This document shows, in pieces, positions 40,374 to 48,824 of a DNA stretch of 64,000 bases. This DNA is from Aquibium sp. ELW1220 (GTDB taxonomy: Bacteria; Pseudomonadota; Alphaproteobacteria; Rhizobiales; Rhizobiaceae). The notes below the pieces were generated by a model. The model saw only the letters and a list, made by a program, of their open reading frames with translations. It did no database searches and had not been told where the DNA came from. The DNA is taken from assembly GCF_030398385.1 (NCBI RefSeq), contig NZ_JAOAOQ010000012.1:62001-126000 (forward strand), in the 5' to 3' direction. How positions within the stretch are numbered: the stretch's first letter is position 1; each line of letters starts with the position of its first letter. The translations under genes were made by a program, and so were the position numbers.

Positions 40374-41419
40374 TGCGCACAGGTCACTTCAAGGAACGCA
40401 CCGCCCAGCTCGTCGCGCTCAGCGACAGCAAGGTGGTGTGGTCGTTCGCCGGGCTCCTGCTCGCGCTCGTGCTCGCCGCGCCGTTCCTGATCGGCAACTA
40501 CCAGGTCACGCTGCTCGTCTCGGCGATGATCGCGATCGTCGGCGCCGTCGGGCTCAACATGCTGACGGGCACGACCGGCCTGATCTCGCTCGGGCAAGCC
40601 GGATTTCTTGCCGTCGGGGCCTACACCAACGCGATCCTGATGATGGACCATGGCTGGCCGGTGTGGCTGTCGCTGCCGGCGGCGGGCGTTGTGTCGGCGC
40701 TCGTCAGCCTTCTGGTCGGCGTGCCGTCGCTCAGGCTCAAGGGGCTCTACCTCGCCATCACCACGCTCGCCTTCGCCTTCATCATCAACCATGTGATCCT
40801 CTATGCGGAATGGCTGACGCACGGGCCGAACGGCATCTTCGTGTCGGGCGCCAAGGTGATGGGCGTCGACCTGCAGCGCGGCAAGGCGCTCTACTACCTG
40901 ACCTTCGGCATCACGGTCCTGGTGGTGTTCGCGGCGCTCAACATCCAGCGGTCGCGGGTCGGCCGGGCCTGGATGGCGATCCGCGACCACGACATCGCGG
41001 CGCGCGTGATGGGCGTCGACCTCCTGCGCTACAAGCTCTACGCCTTCATGGTCAGCTCCTTCATCGTCGGCATCGCGGGCGCGCTGATCTCGCTGCAGAT
41101 CCGCTTCGTCAACATCGACGTCTTCGCGCTGATCCTGTCGATCGAGGCGCTGGCGATCATCATCCTGGGCGGGCTCGGTTCGATCGCGGGCGCCATCCTC
41201 GGCGCGATCTTCCTGTCGCTGCTGCCGGAAGCGATCCGGCTCTTCTTCGACGCCTTCGCCGACACGAATTCGAGCTTCTACACGACCTACGTCTACGAGA
41301 TCCGCGGCATCACCTACGGCATCGTCATCATCGCCTTCCTGCGGCTGAAGCCGGAGGGGCTGATCGGGCTGTGGCGCGACGTCAGGAAATACTGGAGCAA
41401 CTGGCCGCTCGCCTACTAG
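40373..41419 (+). CDS. livM: Branched-chain-type ABC permease (LivM)
   Basis: 348 aa with about ten membrane helices; T-T-G-L-I-S-L-G-Q-A-G-F and the cytoplasmic-loop segment G-R-A-W-M-A-I-R-D-H-D-I-A-A are typical of LivM. Starts at ATG 40373 within TGATG, overlapping LivH. Forms the translocation pore with LivH. Confidence 0.94.
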   Translation: MRTGHFKERTAQLVALSDSKVVWSFAGLLLALVLAAPFLIGNYQVTLLVSAMIAIVGAVGLNMLTGTTGLISLGQAGFLAVGAYTNAILMMDHGWPVWLSLPAAGVVSALVSLLVGVPSLRLKGLYLAITTLAFAFIINHVILYAEWLTHGPNGIFVSGAKVMGVDLQRGKALYYLTFGITVLVVFAALNIQRSRVGRAWMAIRDHDIAARVMGVDLLRYKLYAFMVSSFIVGIAGALISLQIRFVNIDVFALILSIEALAIIILGGLGSIAGAILGAIFLSLLPEAIRLFFDAFADTNSSFYTTYVYEIRGITYGIVIIAFLRLKPEGLIGLWRDVRKYWSNWPLAY

Positions 41420-41460
41420 CCGCGGAAACGGCGGGCGAGCAAAACAACGTGGAGGAAACA

Positions 41461-42630
41461 ATGAAGAACGGACTGCTCGCGCTCAGCGCATTCCTGCTTG
41501 CCTCGACCGCCGCCTATGCCGCCGATCCCGGCGTCTCGGACACCGAGATCAAGATCGGCGACGTCAACATCATGACCGGACCCGCGTCCTTCATAGGCCG
41601 CGCCGTCTCGGTCGGATCGAAGATCGCGGCCGCCGAGATCAACGAGGCCGGCGGCGTCAACGGCCGCAAGATCACCATCATCACCGAGGACGACGGCTAT
41701 GTGCCGGCGCGTTCGTTCCAGGCACTGACCAAGCTCATCGAGGTCGACGAGATCTTCGCCCTCAACGGCACCTCGGGCACGGCCAACGTGCTCGCCATGA
41801 TGCCGCTGATCGAGGAGAACAACCTGCCGACCGTGGTGACGACGGCGCCGAACGAACTCGTCTACAATCCGGTGCGTCCCTCGGTCTTCACCGTCGGCGC
41901 CAGCTACTCGGACGCCTTCTACGCGCAGCTGAAATACATCCACGAGAACAGCGAGCCCGCGAACGCGGTCTACGGGCTGATCCGGCAGGACGACGATTTC
42001 GGCGGCGCCGTGGAGGCCGGCTACGACCGCGCCGTCAAGGAGTTCGGGGTCAAGGACGGGCTGCGCATCCGCTTCAAGAAGGGCACCGCCAATTTTGCCG
42101 CCGAGGTGGCGCAGATGAAGCAGGCGGGCGTCAACGTGCTGGCCAATGGCGGCATCATCGCCGGCGCGGCCAACATCCTCGGCGAAGCGCGCAAGCTGTC
42201 GATGGACCTGCAGGTCGCCTCGGTGTGGAGCGAGGACATGCCGCCCTCGGTCAATCTCTCGGCGCCGGCCGGCTACGACTACCTCGTCGCCGACTACGTG
42301 GCGCTGAGCGGCCCGGCGATCGACGCCTTCCTCGAGAAGGCCAAGAAATATGCCAGCGACGAGGAAGTGGGCGCGATCAACCGCTACACCTACGTCACCT
42401 ATGTCGGCCTGAAGGCGCTGGCCGAGGCGATGGGCCAGTGCGGCCAGGAGCTTACCCGCGCCTGCACGGTGGAGAAGCTGCGCGGCCTGAAGGACTTCGA
42501 CACCCAGGGCATCAGCGCGCCGCTGAGCTTCGACAATCCCGAGCAGCTCTCGGGCAAGGCGGTCGCGGTCTACCAGCTGAATGCGGCCGAGAAGACCTTC
42601 AAGGCACTGACCGACTTCGCCGATTATTGA
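41461..42630 (+). CDS. livK: Branched-chain-type ABC substrate-binding protein (LivK)
   Basis: 389 aa. Signal peptide 1-20 ending A-Y-A, then a type I periplasmic-binding fold beginning D-T-E-I-K-I-G-D-V. GTGGAGGAAACA directly precedes ATG 41461. Captures the substrate for LivFGHM. A strong hairpin after the gene (42640-42668) probably ends the operon. Confidence 0.94.
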   Translation: MKNGLLALSAFLLASTAAYAADPGVSDTEIKIGDVNIMTGPASFIGRAVSVGSKIAAAEINEAGGVNGRKITIITEDDGYVPARSFQALTKLIEVDEIFALNGTSGTANVLAMMPLIEENNLPTVVTTAPNELVYNPVRPSVFTVGASYSDAFYAQLKYIHENSEPANAVYGLIRQDDDFGGAVEAGYDRAVKEFGVKDGLRIRFKKGTANFAAEVAQMKQAGVNVLANGGIIAGAANILGEARKLSMDLQVASVWSEDMPPSVNLSAPAGYDYLVADYVALSGPAIDAFLEKAKKYASDEEVGAINRYTYVTYVGLKALAEAMGQCGQELTRACTVEKLRGLKDFDTQGISAPLSFDNPEQLSGKAVAVYQLNAAEKTFKALTDFADY

Positions 42631-42639
42631 GACAGCCGC

Positions 42640-42668
42640 GCGGACCCGCCGCTCGGCGGCGGGTCCGC
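42640..42668 (+). terminator. Terminator-like hairpin after livK
   Basis: 13-bp perfect arms (GCGGACCCGCCGC / reverse complement) around a TCG loop, 9 bp after the stop, followed by CCTTTCC rather than a full T run. Likely terminator or partial attenuator ahead of the nitronate monooxygenase gene. Confidence 0.7.
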
Positions 42669-42687
42669 CCTTTCCATCGGAGACCTC

Positions 42688-43623
42688 ATGGCCATTCCCG
42701 CCGCGTGGCGCGGGCGCCTGCGCCTGCCGGTGCTGTCTGCGCCGATGTTCCTGATCTCCGGCCCCGACCTCGTGGTCGGCGCCTGCAATGCGGGCGTGGT
42801 GGGGTGCTTCCCGGCGCTCAACCAGCGCAGCAGCGAGGGCTATGGCGACTGGCTCGACGAGATTCTGGCGCGGCTTGCCGCGGACGCTGCCCCCTTCGGC
42901 GTCAATCTCGTGGTCCACCGCAGCAATCCGCGGCTCGAGGCCGATCTCGCCATCACCGTCGAGAAGAAGGTGCCGCTGGTGATCACCTCGCTCGGGCTCA
43001 GCCGCGACCTGATCGAGGCGGTGCATGGCTATGGCGGGCTGGTCTTCCACGACGTGACCAACCTGAAGTTTGCCGAGAAGGCAGCCGCTGCCGGGGTCGA
43101 CGGGCTGATCGCGGTCGCGTCGGGTGCCGGCGGTCACGGCGGATCGCTCAATCCCTTCGCCGCCGTGCATGAGATCCGCCGGATCTTCGACGGGACACTG
43201 CTGGTCGCCGGCGGGATTTCGACGGGCCGGCACGTCGCCGCCGCGACCATGATGGGCGCGGACATGGCCTATATGGGGACGCGCTTCATGGCGACGGCCG
43301 AGAGCCTGGCGGTTCCGCGCCAGCGCGCGATGCTGCTCGAGGCCAGGGCGGCGGACATCGTGCTGACGCCGGCGGTCAGCGGCATCCCCGGCAATTTCCT
43401 GCGGGCGAGCCTCGCGGCGGCCGGGCGCGATCCGGACGACCTGACGCCGCCCGACAAGCTGAACTTCGGGACCACCGATGCCAGGGCCTGGCGCGACCTC
43501 TGGGCGGCGGGCCAGGGCGTCGGCGCGATCGACGACATGCCGCCGGTGGCCGCGCTCGTCGAGACGCTGCACCGCGACTATGTCGCCGCTTTCGCGAGCG
43601 CGGAGGTCTCCCGGTTCCGCTGA
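42688..43623 (+). CDS. Nitronate monooxygenase family flavoprotein
   Basis: 311 aa FMN TIM barrel of the 2-nitropropane dioxygenase/enoyl-reductase-like family. L-S-A-P-M-F at the start, A-S-G-A-G-G-H-G-G near the flavin phosphate, A-G-G-I-S-T-G and M-G-A-D-M-A-Y-M-G-T-R-F are typical. The conserved His of class I NMOs is probably in G-G-H-G-G. ATG has GGAG 6 bp upstream. Separated from livK by a hairpin, so partly independent. Substrate uncertain. Confidence 0.88.
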   Translation: MAIPAAWRGRLRLPVLSAPMFLISGPDLVVGACNAGVVGCFPALNQRSSEGYGDWLDEILARLAADAAPFGVNLVVHRSNPRLEADLAITVEKKVPLVITSLGLSRDLIEAVHGYGGLVFHDVTNLKFAEKAAAAGVDGLIAVASGAGGHGGSLNPFAAVHEIRRIFDGTLLVAGGISTGRHVAAATMMGADMAYMGTRFMATAESLAVPRQRAMLLEARAADIVLTPAVSGIPGNFLRASLAAAGRDPDDLTPPDKLNFGTTDARAWRDLWAAGQGVGAIDDMPPVAALVETLHRDYVAAFASAEVSRFR

Positions 43624-43743
43624 CCCCCCGGCAAACCGGCGCTCCAGGTATTCACGAGCCGGCGCCGAGGTATTTCGACTATTCATTCGACTGATGCTTC
43701 ACCGGGCGGCTAGTGTGCGGCCCGCAGTGGAGGAGCATGCGGG
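43624..43743 (+). promoter_or_regulatory. Promoter region with short direct repeats
   Basis: AGGTATT at 43646-43652 and 43668-43674 (22 bp apart, two helical turns) and TTCGACT at 43674-43680 and 43686-43692. Could be an activator site for the cyclase/TRAP genes; no family can be assigned. Confidence 0.4.
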
Positions 43744-44517
43744 ATGGCCAGGACAATCATCGACCTCGCGGTCGCGCTGACGGCGGGTATCAGGTCCGAT
43801 CCGCCGGGACTGGGTCCCGAGATCGACTACATGGGCCATGCCGAGGGCGGGCGCGAATTCGAGGCGATGTTCGGCGTTCCGGCCGGCGCGCTGCGCGACG
43901 GCGCGGGCGCGGCCGCCGAGCGGTGCCGCATCACCACGCACAACGGCACGCACATGGATGCGTCCTGGCACTATCACCCGACCATGGATGGCGGGAAGCC
44001 GGCGATGACGATCGACCAGGTGCCGCTCGAATGGTGCTTCGGGCGCGGCGTCAAGCTCGATTTCCGCCATCTGCCGAACGGGCATACGGTGACGGCGGCC
44101 GAGGTCGAGGCGGAACTGGCGCGGATCGGCCACAGGCTTGCGCCGGGCGACATCGTGCTCGTCAACACGGCGGCCGGCGCCCGCTACGGGCAGGACGACT
44201 ATGTCGGCACCGGCTGCGGCATGGGCCGCGAGGCGACGCTCTTCCTCACGGGGCAGGGTGTGCGGGTGTGCGGCACGGACGCCTGGAGCTGGGATCCGCC
44301 GCTGGCCTACCAGGCCGCCCGCGCGCGGCAGACCGGCGACTGGTCGGTGTTCTGGGAAGGGCACAAGGCGGGCGCCGACAGCGTCTACTGCCACATGGAA
44401 AAGCTCGCGAACCTGCACCTGCTGCCGTCGACCGGCTTCGAGGTGATCGCGCTGCCGGTCAAGGTCGAGCGCGCATCGGCCGGCTGGTGCCGGCCCGTCG
44501 CCCTGATCGACACGTGA
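43744..44517 (+). CDS. Cyclase family (kynurenine formamidase-like) hydrolase
   Basis: 257 aa. The zinc motif H-x-G-T-H-x-D is seen as H-N-G-T-H-M-D, with H-Y-H-P following. The family hydrolyses amide, imide or lactone rings (kynurenine formamidase, isatin hydrolase). GTGGAGGAGC precedes ATG 43744. Followed after 67 bp by a fused TRAP permease, suggesting an imported cyclic amide, lactone or formamide substrate. The actual substrate is unknown. Confidence 0.88.
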   Translation: MARTIIDLAVALTAGIRSDPPGLGPEIDYMGHAEGGREFEAMFGVPAGALRDGAGAAAERCRITTHNGTHMDASWHYHPTMDGGKPAMTIDQVPLEWCFGRGVKLDFRHLPNGHTVTAAEVEAELARIGHRLAPGDIVLVNTAAGARYGQDDYVGTGCGMGREATLFLTGQGVRVCGTDAWSWDPPLAYQAARARQTGDWSVFWEGHKAGADSVYCHMEKLANLHLLPSTGFEVIALPVKVERASAGWCRPVALIDT

Positions 44518-44584
44518 TGTGCGCAGACGGAGCGGCCGGCGCGCCCCAACGCGTGTCGACGGACAACCATCCGGGGCGCAGACG

Positions 44585-46531
44585 ATGACGGAGACCTTGC
44601 CTGCCGCGCGCATGCGGCCGGCCGGCAGCGGCCTCTCGCGCTGGACCCTCGCCGGCACCGGCATGATCTCGCTGGCGGCCGTCGCGGGCATCCTGGCGGG
44701 TGCTCTGGTGATCTGCATCGACGTTCTGGGGCGCTGGTTGTTCGGCACCTCGGTGGTGGCGCTGAACGAGATCATGTCGGCGGTCTTCGCGGTGGCCATT
44801 GCGGCGACGCTGCCGGCCGGCGCGGCGCGGCGCGTCAACCTCAGCATCGACCTTCTCGGGCACATGACCGGGCCGCGCCTGACGGCCTGGCTCAAGGTGG
44901 CCGGATCGATCCTGCTGCTCGCCTTCTTCGCGCTGCTGGCCTGGCGGGTCTTCGGACTGGCCCTTCGCTACCATGCGCAGGGACGGGCGAGCTCGATCCT
45001 GCGGTGGCCGCTGGCGCCGACCTATTTCGCCGTCTCCGTCTCGATGGGCCTGGCGGGGCTGGTGCAACTGGTCAACGCGGTGGACGACGTGCGCGAAGCG
45101 ATCGCGGTCCGGCCCGGCTGGCGATCGAGCCCGGTGGTGCTCGCACTGGTCGGAACGCTGACGGTCTTCGCCGCAGCGACCGGTCTGTGGATCGTCGTCG
45201 ACTTCGACGGCTTTTCGGGCGCGGTGACGGGCCATCCCGCCGTCGCGGTGATCCTGGCCTTCCTGCTGCTCTGGGTGGGCGTCCTGGCGCAGCTGCCGCT
45301 CGCGACGGTCACGGCGATGATCGGCCTCGTCGGCACGCTCGCCTATGTGGGCGGGCCGGCGGCGGCAAACACGTTTGCCTCCGACGCGCTCGACTTCCTG
45401 CGCAACGAGCAGGTGGCGACCCTGCCGATGTTCCTGATCATGGGCGCCTTCGCAGTGGTGGCCGGCGTTTCCGACGACCTCTTCCGCGTGGCGAATGCCG
45501 TCCTCGGCCGCTTCCGGGGTGGGCTCGCCTATGCGACGGTTGCGGGCTGCGCCGGCTTCGGCGCCGTCTCGGGCAATTCGATCGCGACTTCGGCGACCTT
45601 CGGGCGCATGGCGCTGCCGCAGATGAAGCAGCGCGGCTATGCGCCGACGCTGTCGAGCGCCACCGTGGCGGCCGGCGGGACGCTGGGCGCGCTGGTGCCG
45701 CCGTCGGGCGTGATCATCCTCTTCGCGCTCCTGACGGAGCAGTCGATCGGCGCGCTGTTCATGGCGGCGATGGTGCCGGCGCTGCTCGCGGTCCTGCTCT
45801 ATTTCGCCGCCATCTTCGTGGTGCTGCGGCTCGATCCGGCATCGGCGCCTGCGGCCGAACCGTCATCGGCGGGCGATCTGCCGGCCGCGCTGCGCGGTTC
45901 GCTGCCGGTCGCGGTCCTGTTCACCGTGGTGATCGGGGGTCTCTATGGCGGGGTGTTCACCGCGACCGAGAGTGCGGCGGTGGGCGCTGTCGGCGCGTTC
46001 CTGCTGGCGCTGGCGCGCCGGCGGCTGAACCGGACGAGCATGCTTGCCGTGTTCTCCGAGATCACGGCCTCGACGGCGATGATCTACGGCCTGATCTTCG
46101 GCGCGCTCGCCTTCTCCTTCTTCGTCAATCTCGGCCAGACTCCGACGATGGCGGCTGAATGGATCGCCTCGTTCGACGCGCGGCCGGTCGTCATCCTCGC
46201 GGCGCTCATCGTGTTCTACCTGCTGCTCGGCTCGGTCATGGACAGCTTCGCGGTGATGGTGATCACCGTGCCCGTGGTGACGCCGCTCGTGCTCGGCCTC
46301 GGCTACGACATGCTGTTCTGGGGCGTGCTGATGCTCGTCGTGGTCGAGACCGGCATGATCACGCCGCCCTTCGGCATGAACCTCTTCGTCATCAAGAGCC
46401 TGCAGCCGGATGTGCCGCTGTCGGTGGTGATGCGCGGCGTGCTCCCGTTCGTGCTGGCCGATCTCCTGAAGATCGTGCTGCTGGTCGCCTTCCCCGCGCT
46501 GTCGCTCTGGCTGCCCTCGACGATGAACTGA
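44585..46531 (+). CDS. TRAP transporter fused permease (DctQM)
   Basis: 648 aa. Residues about 20-190 form a DctQ-like four-helix unit (C-I-D-V-L-G-R-W, A-L-N-E-I-M). From about 230 a DctM unit follows, with A-A-G-G-T-L-G-A-L-V-P-P-S and G-M-I-T-P-P-F-G-M-N-L-F. ATG 44585 is taken; an in-frame upstream start at 44519 lacks a ribosome site. Its likely receptor, at 46674, is convergent rather than co-transcribed. Confidence 0.92.
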   Translation: MTETLPAARMRPAGSGLSRWTLAGTGMISLAAVAGILAGALVICIDVLGRWLFGTSVVALNEIMSAVFAVAIAATLPAGAARRVNLSIDLLGHMTGPRLTAWLKVAGSILLLAFFALLAWRVFGLALRYHAQGRASSILRWPLAPTYFAVSVSMGLAGLVQLVNAVDDVREAIAVRPGWRSSPVVLALVGTLTVFAAATGLWIVVDFDGFSGAVTGHPAVAVILAFLLLWVGVLAQLPLATVTAMIGLVGTLAYVGGPAAANTFASDALDFLRNEQVATLPMFLIMGAFAVVAGVSDDLFRVANAVLGRFRGGLAYATVAGCAGFGAVSGNSIATSATFGRMALPQMKQRGYAPTLSSATVAAGGTLGALVPPSGVIILFALLTEQSIGALFMAAMVPALLAVLLYFAAIFVVLRLDPASAPAAEPSSAGDLPAALRGSLPVAVLFTVVIGGLYGGVFTATESAAVGAVGAFLLALARRRLNRTSMLAVFSEITASTAMIYGLIFGALAFSFFVNLGQTPTMAAEWIASFDARPVVILAALIVFYLLLGSVMDSFAVMVITVPVVTPLVLGLGYDMLFWGVLMLVVVETGMITPPFGMNLFVIKSLQPDVPLSVVMRGVLPFVLADLLKIVLLVAFPALSLWLPSTMN

Positions 46532-46608
46532 CCGGCGGCCCTTGCCTTCGACCTTCGGCACAGCAACCGCCTGCGGCGAGAGCCGCGCGGTCTTCCTCCC
46601 GAAAGAAG

Positions 46609-46641
46609 AACGGCCGGCGAGCCCGAGAGCTGCCGGCCGTT
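46609..46641. terminator. Bidirectional terminator-like hairpin
   Basis: AACGGCCGGC / GCCGGCCGTT with a 13-nt loop, between the convergent TRAP permease and receptor genes; TTT follows on the plus strand and the arm's AA gives a short T tract on the other. Confidence 0.65.
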
Positions 46642-46673
46642 TCCCGTCCGGTCGGACGAAGGGAAGGCGGGGA

Positions 46674-47678
46674 TCAGGGCTTCGCGGCGGCGAGTTCCTC
46701 GCGGAAAGCGGCGATCAGCTCGACGCCGCCGGGGACGCGCTCGGCGAAACCGGCCTCGATGCGGCTGCCCAGCCGCGCCACGAGTTCGGCCACCTCCTCG
46801 GGCGAGCCGACCGTGAAGGTGTGGCTGCCGTGGGCGGCCACGAAGCCGCGGGCTTCGGCTTCCCAGCCGTCGACCGTGGCGCCCGCGGTGCGCGACGCCT
46901 CGCAGCCCGAATGCTTCGTCAGAACCGCGCGCGCCTCGTCCGATAGCGCGTCCCAGCGGTCCTTCGCCATGAAGACCAGACCGAGCGCCCCGCCGAGCGG
47001 CAGGTCGAGATGGTTCGTCGTCACCTCGTTGAGGCGGAAGCCGGGGAAGGCGGTGTAGTTCATGATGGTGCCGTCGGCTGTGCCGCGCTGCAGCGCCTGG
47101 TACTGCTCCGTGATGGTGATCGACAGCGGCGTGCCGCCATAGGCCTGGATGATGGCGGCCGAGATCGGGCTGCCGGAGATGATCTTCTTGCCGGCGATCT
47201 GGTCCATGGCGGTGAGTTCGGCGCCGTTCAGGTGGGCGGCCGACTGCGGAAACTGGACGAAGAGCAGCGGCACGATGGCGCCCGTCTCGTCGGCGAAGGC
47301 GCCCTTCTCGTGCATGCGGCAGAGCGCCAGCGATCCCTGCTGCGAATTCTCGACCATCAGCGGCAGGGTGGAGACCAGCATGCGCGGAAACCGGCCCGGA
47401 TCGAAGACGGTCATGCCCCAGACCACCTGGACGACGTCGTCCATGACGCGGTCGTAGTAGTTCTCGTGGTTGACCATCGTCGGGCCGTGCCGCATCTCGA
47501 TGGCGACGGCGCCGCCGCCTTCGGCGTTGACCGCGTCGGCCCAGGGCTTCAGCACCTTGGTGACGATCGGATGCTGCTCGGCGTTCGAGGTGCCGAAGAG
47601 CAGCGTTTCGGCGAATGCGGCCGTGCAGGCCGTCAGCGATGCGCCGCACAGCAGCGCCGCGATCAGGTGGCGTCTCAT
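46674..47678 (-). CDS. TRAP transporter substrate-binding protein (DctP type)
   Basis: 334 aa. Sec-type signal peptide ending A-F-A at about residue 23, then a TRAP receptor fold (P-R-M-L-V-S-T-L-P-L, D-G-T-I-M-N-Y-T-A-F-P-G). Four Cys are present including one in the signal region. Probably works with the fused permease at 44585, the only nearby permease without an adjoining receptor. Transcribed toward it; the LysR gene lies upstream on the same strand. Confidence 0.9.
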   Translation of the reverse strand: MRRHLIAALLCGASLTACTAAFAETLLFGTSNAEQHPIVTKVLKPWADAVNAEGGGAVAIEMRHGPTMVNHENYYDRVMDDVVQVVWGMTVFDPGRFPRMLVSTLPLMVENSQQGSLALCRMHEKGAFADETGAIVPLLFVQFPQSAAHLNGAELTAMDQIAGKKIISGSPISAAIIQAYGGTPLSITITEQYQALQRGTADGTIMNYTAFPGFRLNEVTTNHLDLPLGGALGLVFMAKDRWDALSDEARAVLTKHSGCEASRTAGATVDGWEAEARGFVAAHGSHTFTVGSPEEVAELVARLGSRIEAGFAERVPGGVELIAAFREELAAAKP

Positions 47679-47810
47679 GGTTTTCCTCCCGTTTCAGAAT
47701 GCCGGCCGATCCTCGATCGGCCCGCTGGCGGGAAAACTACCGGGCGACGATGCGTTTGGAAATTTGATTGGTTGAATGCCAGTTATTGATCCTGGTGATG
47801 GATGAACCCA

Positions 47811-48719
47811 TCAATCCGGCGCCGCCGCGATGCTGGCGTGGAGTTCGATCCGCAGCCATTCGAGCGCCGGGTCCTGGCCGCGGATCGAGTGCCACTGGAC
47901 GCACTGCTCCAGCGCCGGGAGGGCGAGCGGCGGATCGACGACGGCAAGGCCGCCGAGCTTCGCCATGCGGCGGGCGAGCCGTCCCTGCACCAGCGCGATG
48001 CGCCGGGTGGACCGCACGAGATCCGGCAGCGAGGCGAAGGAGAAGCTCGTCACCGCGACCTGGACGGTGAGGCCGGCCTCGCGCAGCACCCGCGCGGCAT
48101 AGCTCTCTCCGGCATTCGGCGGCAGCATGACGACGTGCTCGGCATCGAGGAAGGCCGCCATCGTCAGCTTGCCCCGCGCGGCGGGGTGGTCGGCGTCGAG
48201 GACGCAGACCATCGGGTCGATCAGCAGCCGTTCGGAAGGGTGGTCGGGGGAGCAGTAGATTCCCGGCGCGATCAGGAGATCGGTGTCGCCGCGTTCGAGC
48301 TGCTGCTGCGGCAGGCTCTGCTGCGGCTTGACGTCGAAGCGCATGAACGGAGCCTTGCGCGCCACCGCCGCAAGAAAGGGCGGCACGACCGTGTGCAGGC
48401 TGTAGTCCGACACCATCAGGCCGATGCGGCGGCTGGAGGTCGCTGGTTCGAAACCCGGAGGCGTCGCCACCGCCGCGTCGATGCGCACGAGGATGTCGCG
48501 CACCGGCTGCTCGAGGGCGATGGCGCGCGGCGTCAGTTCCATGCGGCGGCCGACCTGGACGAGCAGCGGATCGTCGAAGTGCTGGCGCAGCCGGTTCAGC
48601 GCGTTCGACATGGCGGACTGGGTGATCGACAGTTCCTCGGCCGCGCGGCTGACGCTGCGCAGACGGATCAGCTTGTCGAGCGCGGCGAGCAGGTTGAGAT
48701 CGAGGTTCTTGAAGCGCAC
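47811..48719 (-). CDS. LysR family transcriptional regulator (NodD-like)
   Basis: 302 aa from GTG 48719, which has GGAGGG about 7 bp upstream and gives the typical start R-F-K-N-L-D-L-N-L-L. An ATG-like start at 48752 lies over the promoter dyad. N-terminal wHTH (V-S-R-A-A-E-E-L-S-I-T-Q-S-A-M-S-N-A-L) and a periplasmic-protein-like effector domain. Divergent from the ring-degradation operon at 48825, which it likely activates. Confidence 0.92.
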   Translation of the reverse strand: MRFKNLDLNLLAALDKLIRLRSVSRAAEELSITQSAMSNALNRLRQHFDDPLLVQVGRRMELTPRAIALEQPVRDILVRIDAAVATPPGFEPATSSRRIGLMVSDYSLHTVVPPFLAAVARKAPFMRFDVKPQQSLPQQQLERGDTDLLIAPGIYCSPDHPSERLLIDPMVCVLDADHPAARGKLTMAAFLDAEHVVMLPPNAGESYAARVLREAGLTVQVAVTSFSFASLPDLVRSTRRIALVQGRLARRMAKLGGLAVVDPPLALPALEQCVQWHSIRGQDPALEWLRIELHASIAAAPD

Positions 48720-48750
48720 GGTCGACCCTCCAGTTTCGTGAATACCTCGC

Positions 48751-48774
48751 ATTGAAACTTACAATTTCATCAAT
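48751..48774. promoter_or_regulatory. Imperfect dyad between LysR gene and its target operon
   Basis: GAAA-N7-TTTC flanked by ATTG and CAAT (48751-48774), in the 105-bp divergent gap. Its size and place suit a LysR binding site. Confidence 0.5.
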
Positions 48775-48824
48775 GCCAAGGGGGTGGCTAATGTCCCGCC
48801 ACTGGCCGCGACAGGAGGAGCCGC

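Noticed and set aside
47679-47810. LysR box upstream of the TRAP receptor gene at 46674
   Set aside because: Several ATTGA/GATGG-like words occur but no consistent dyad matching the one at 48751-48774 could be shown.
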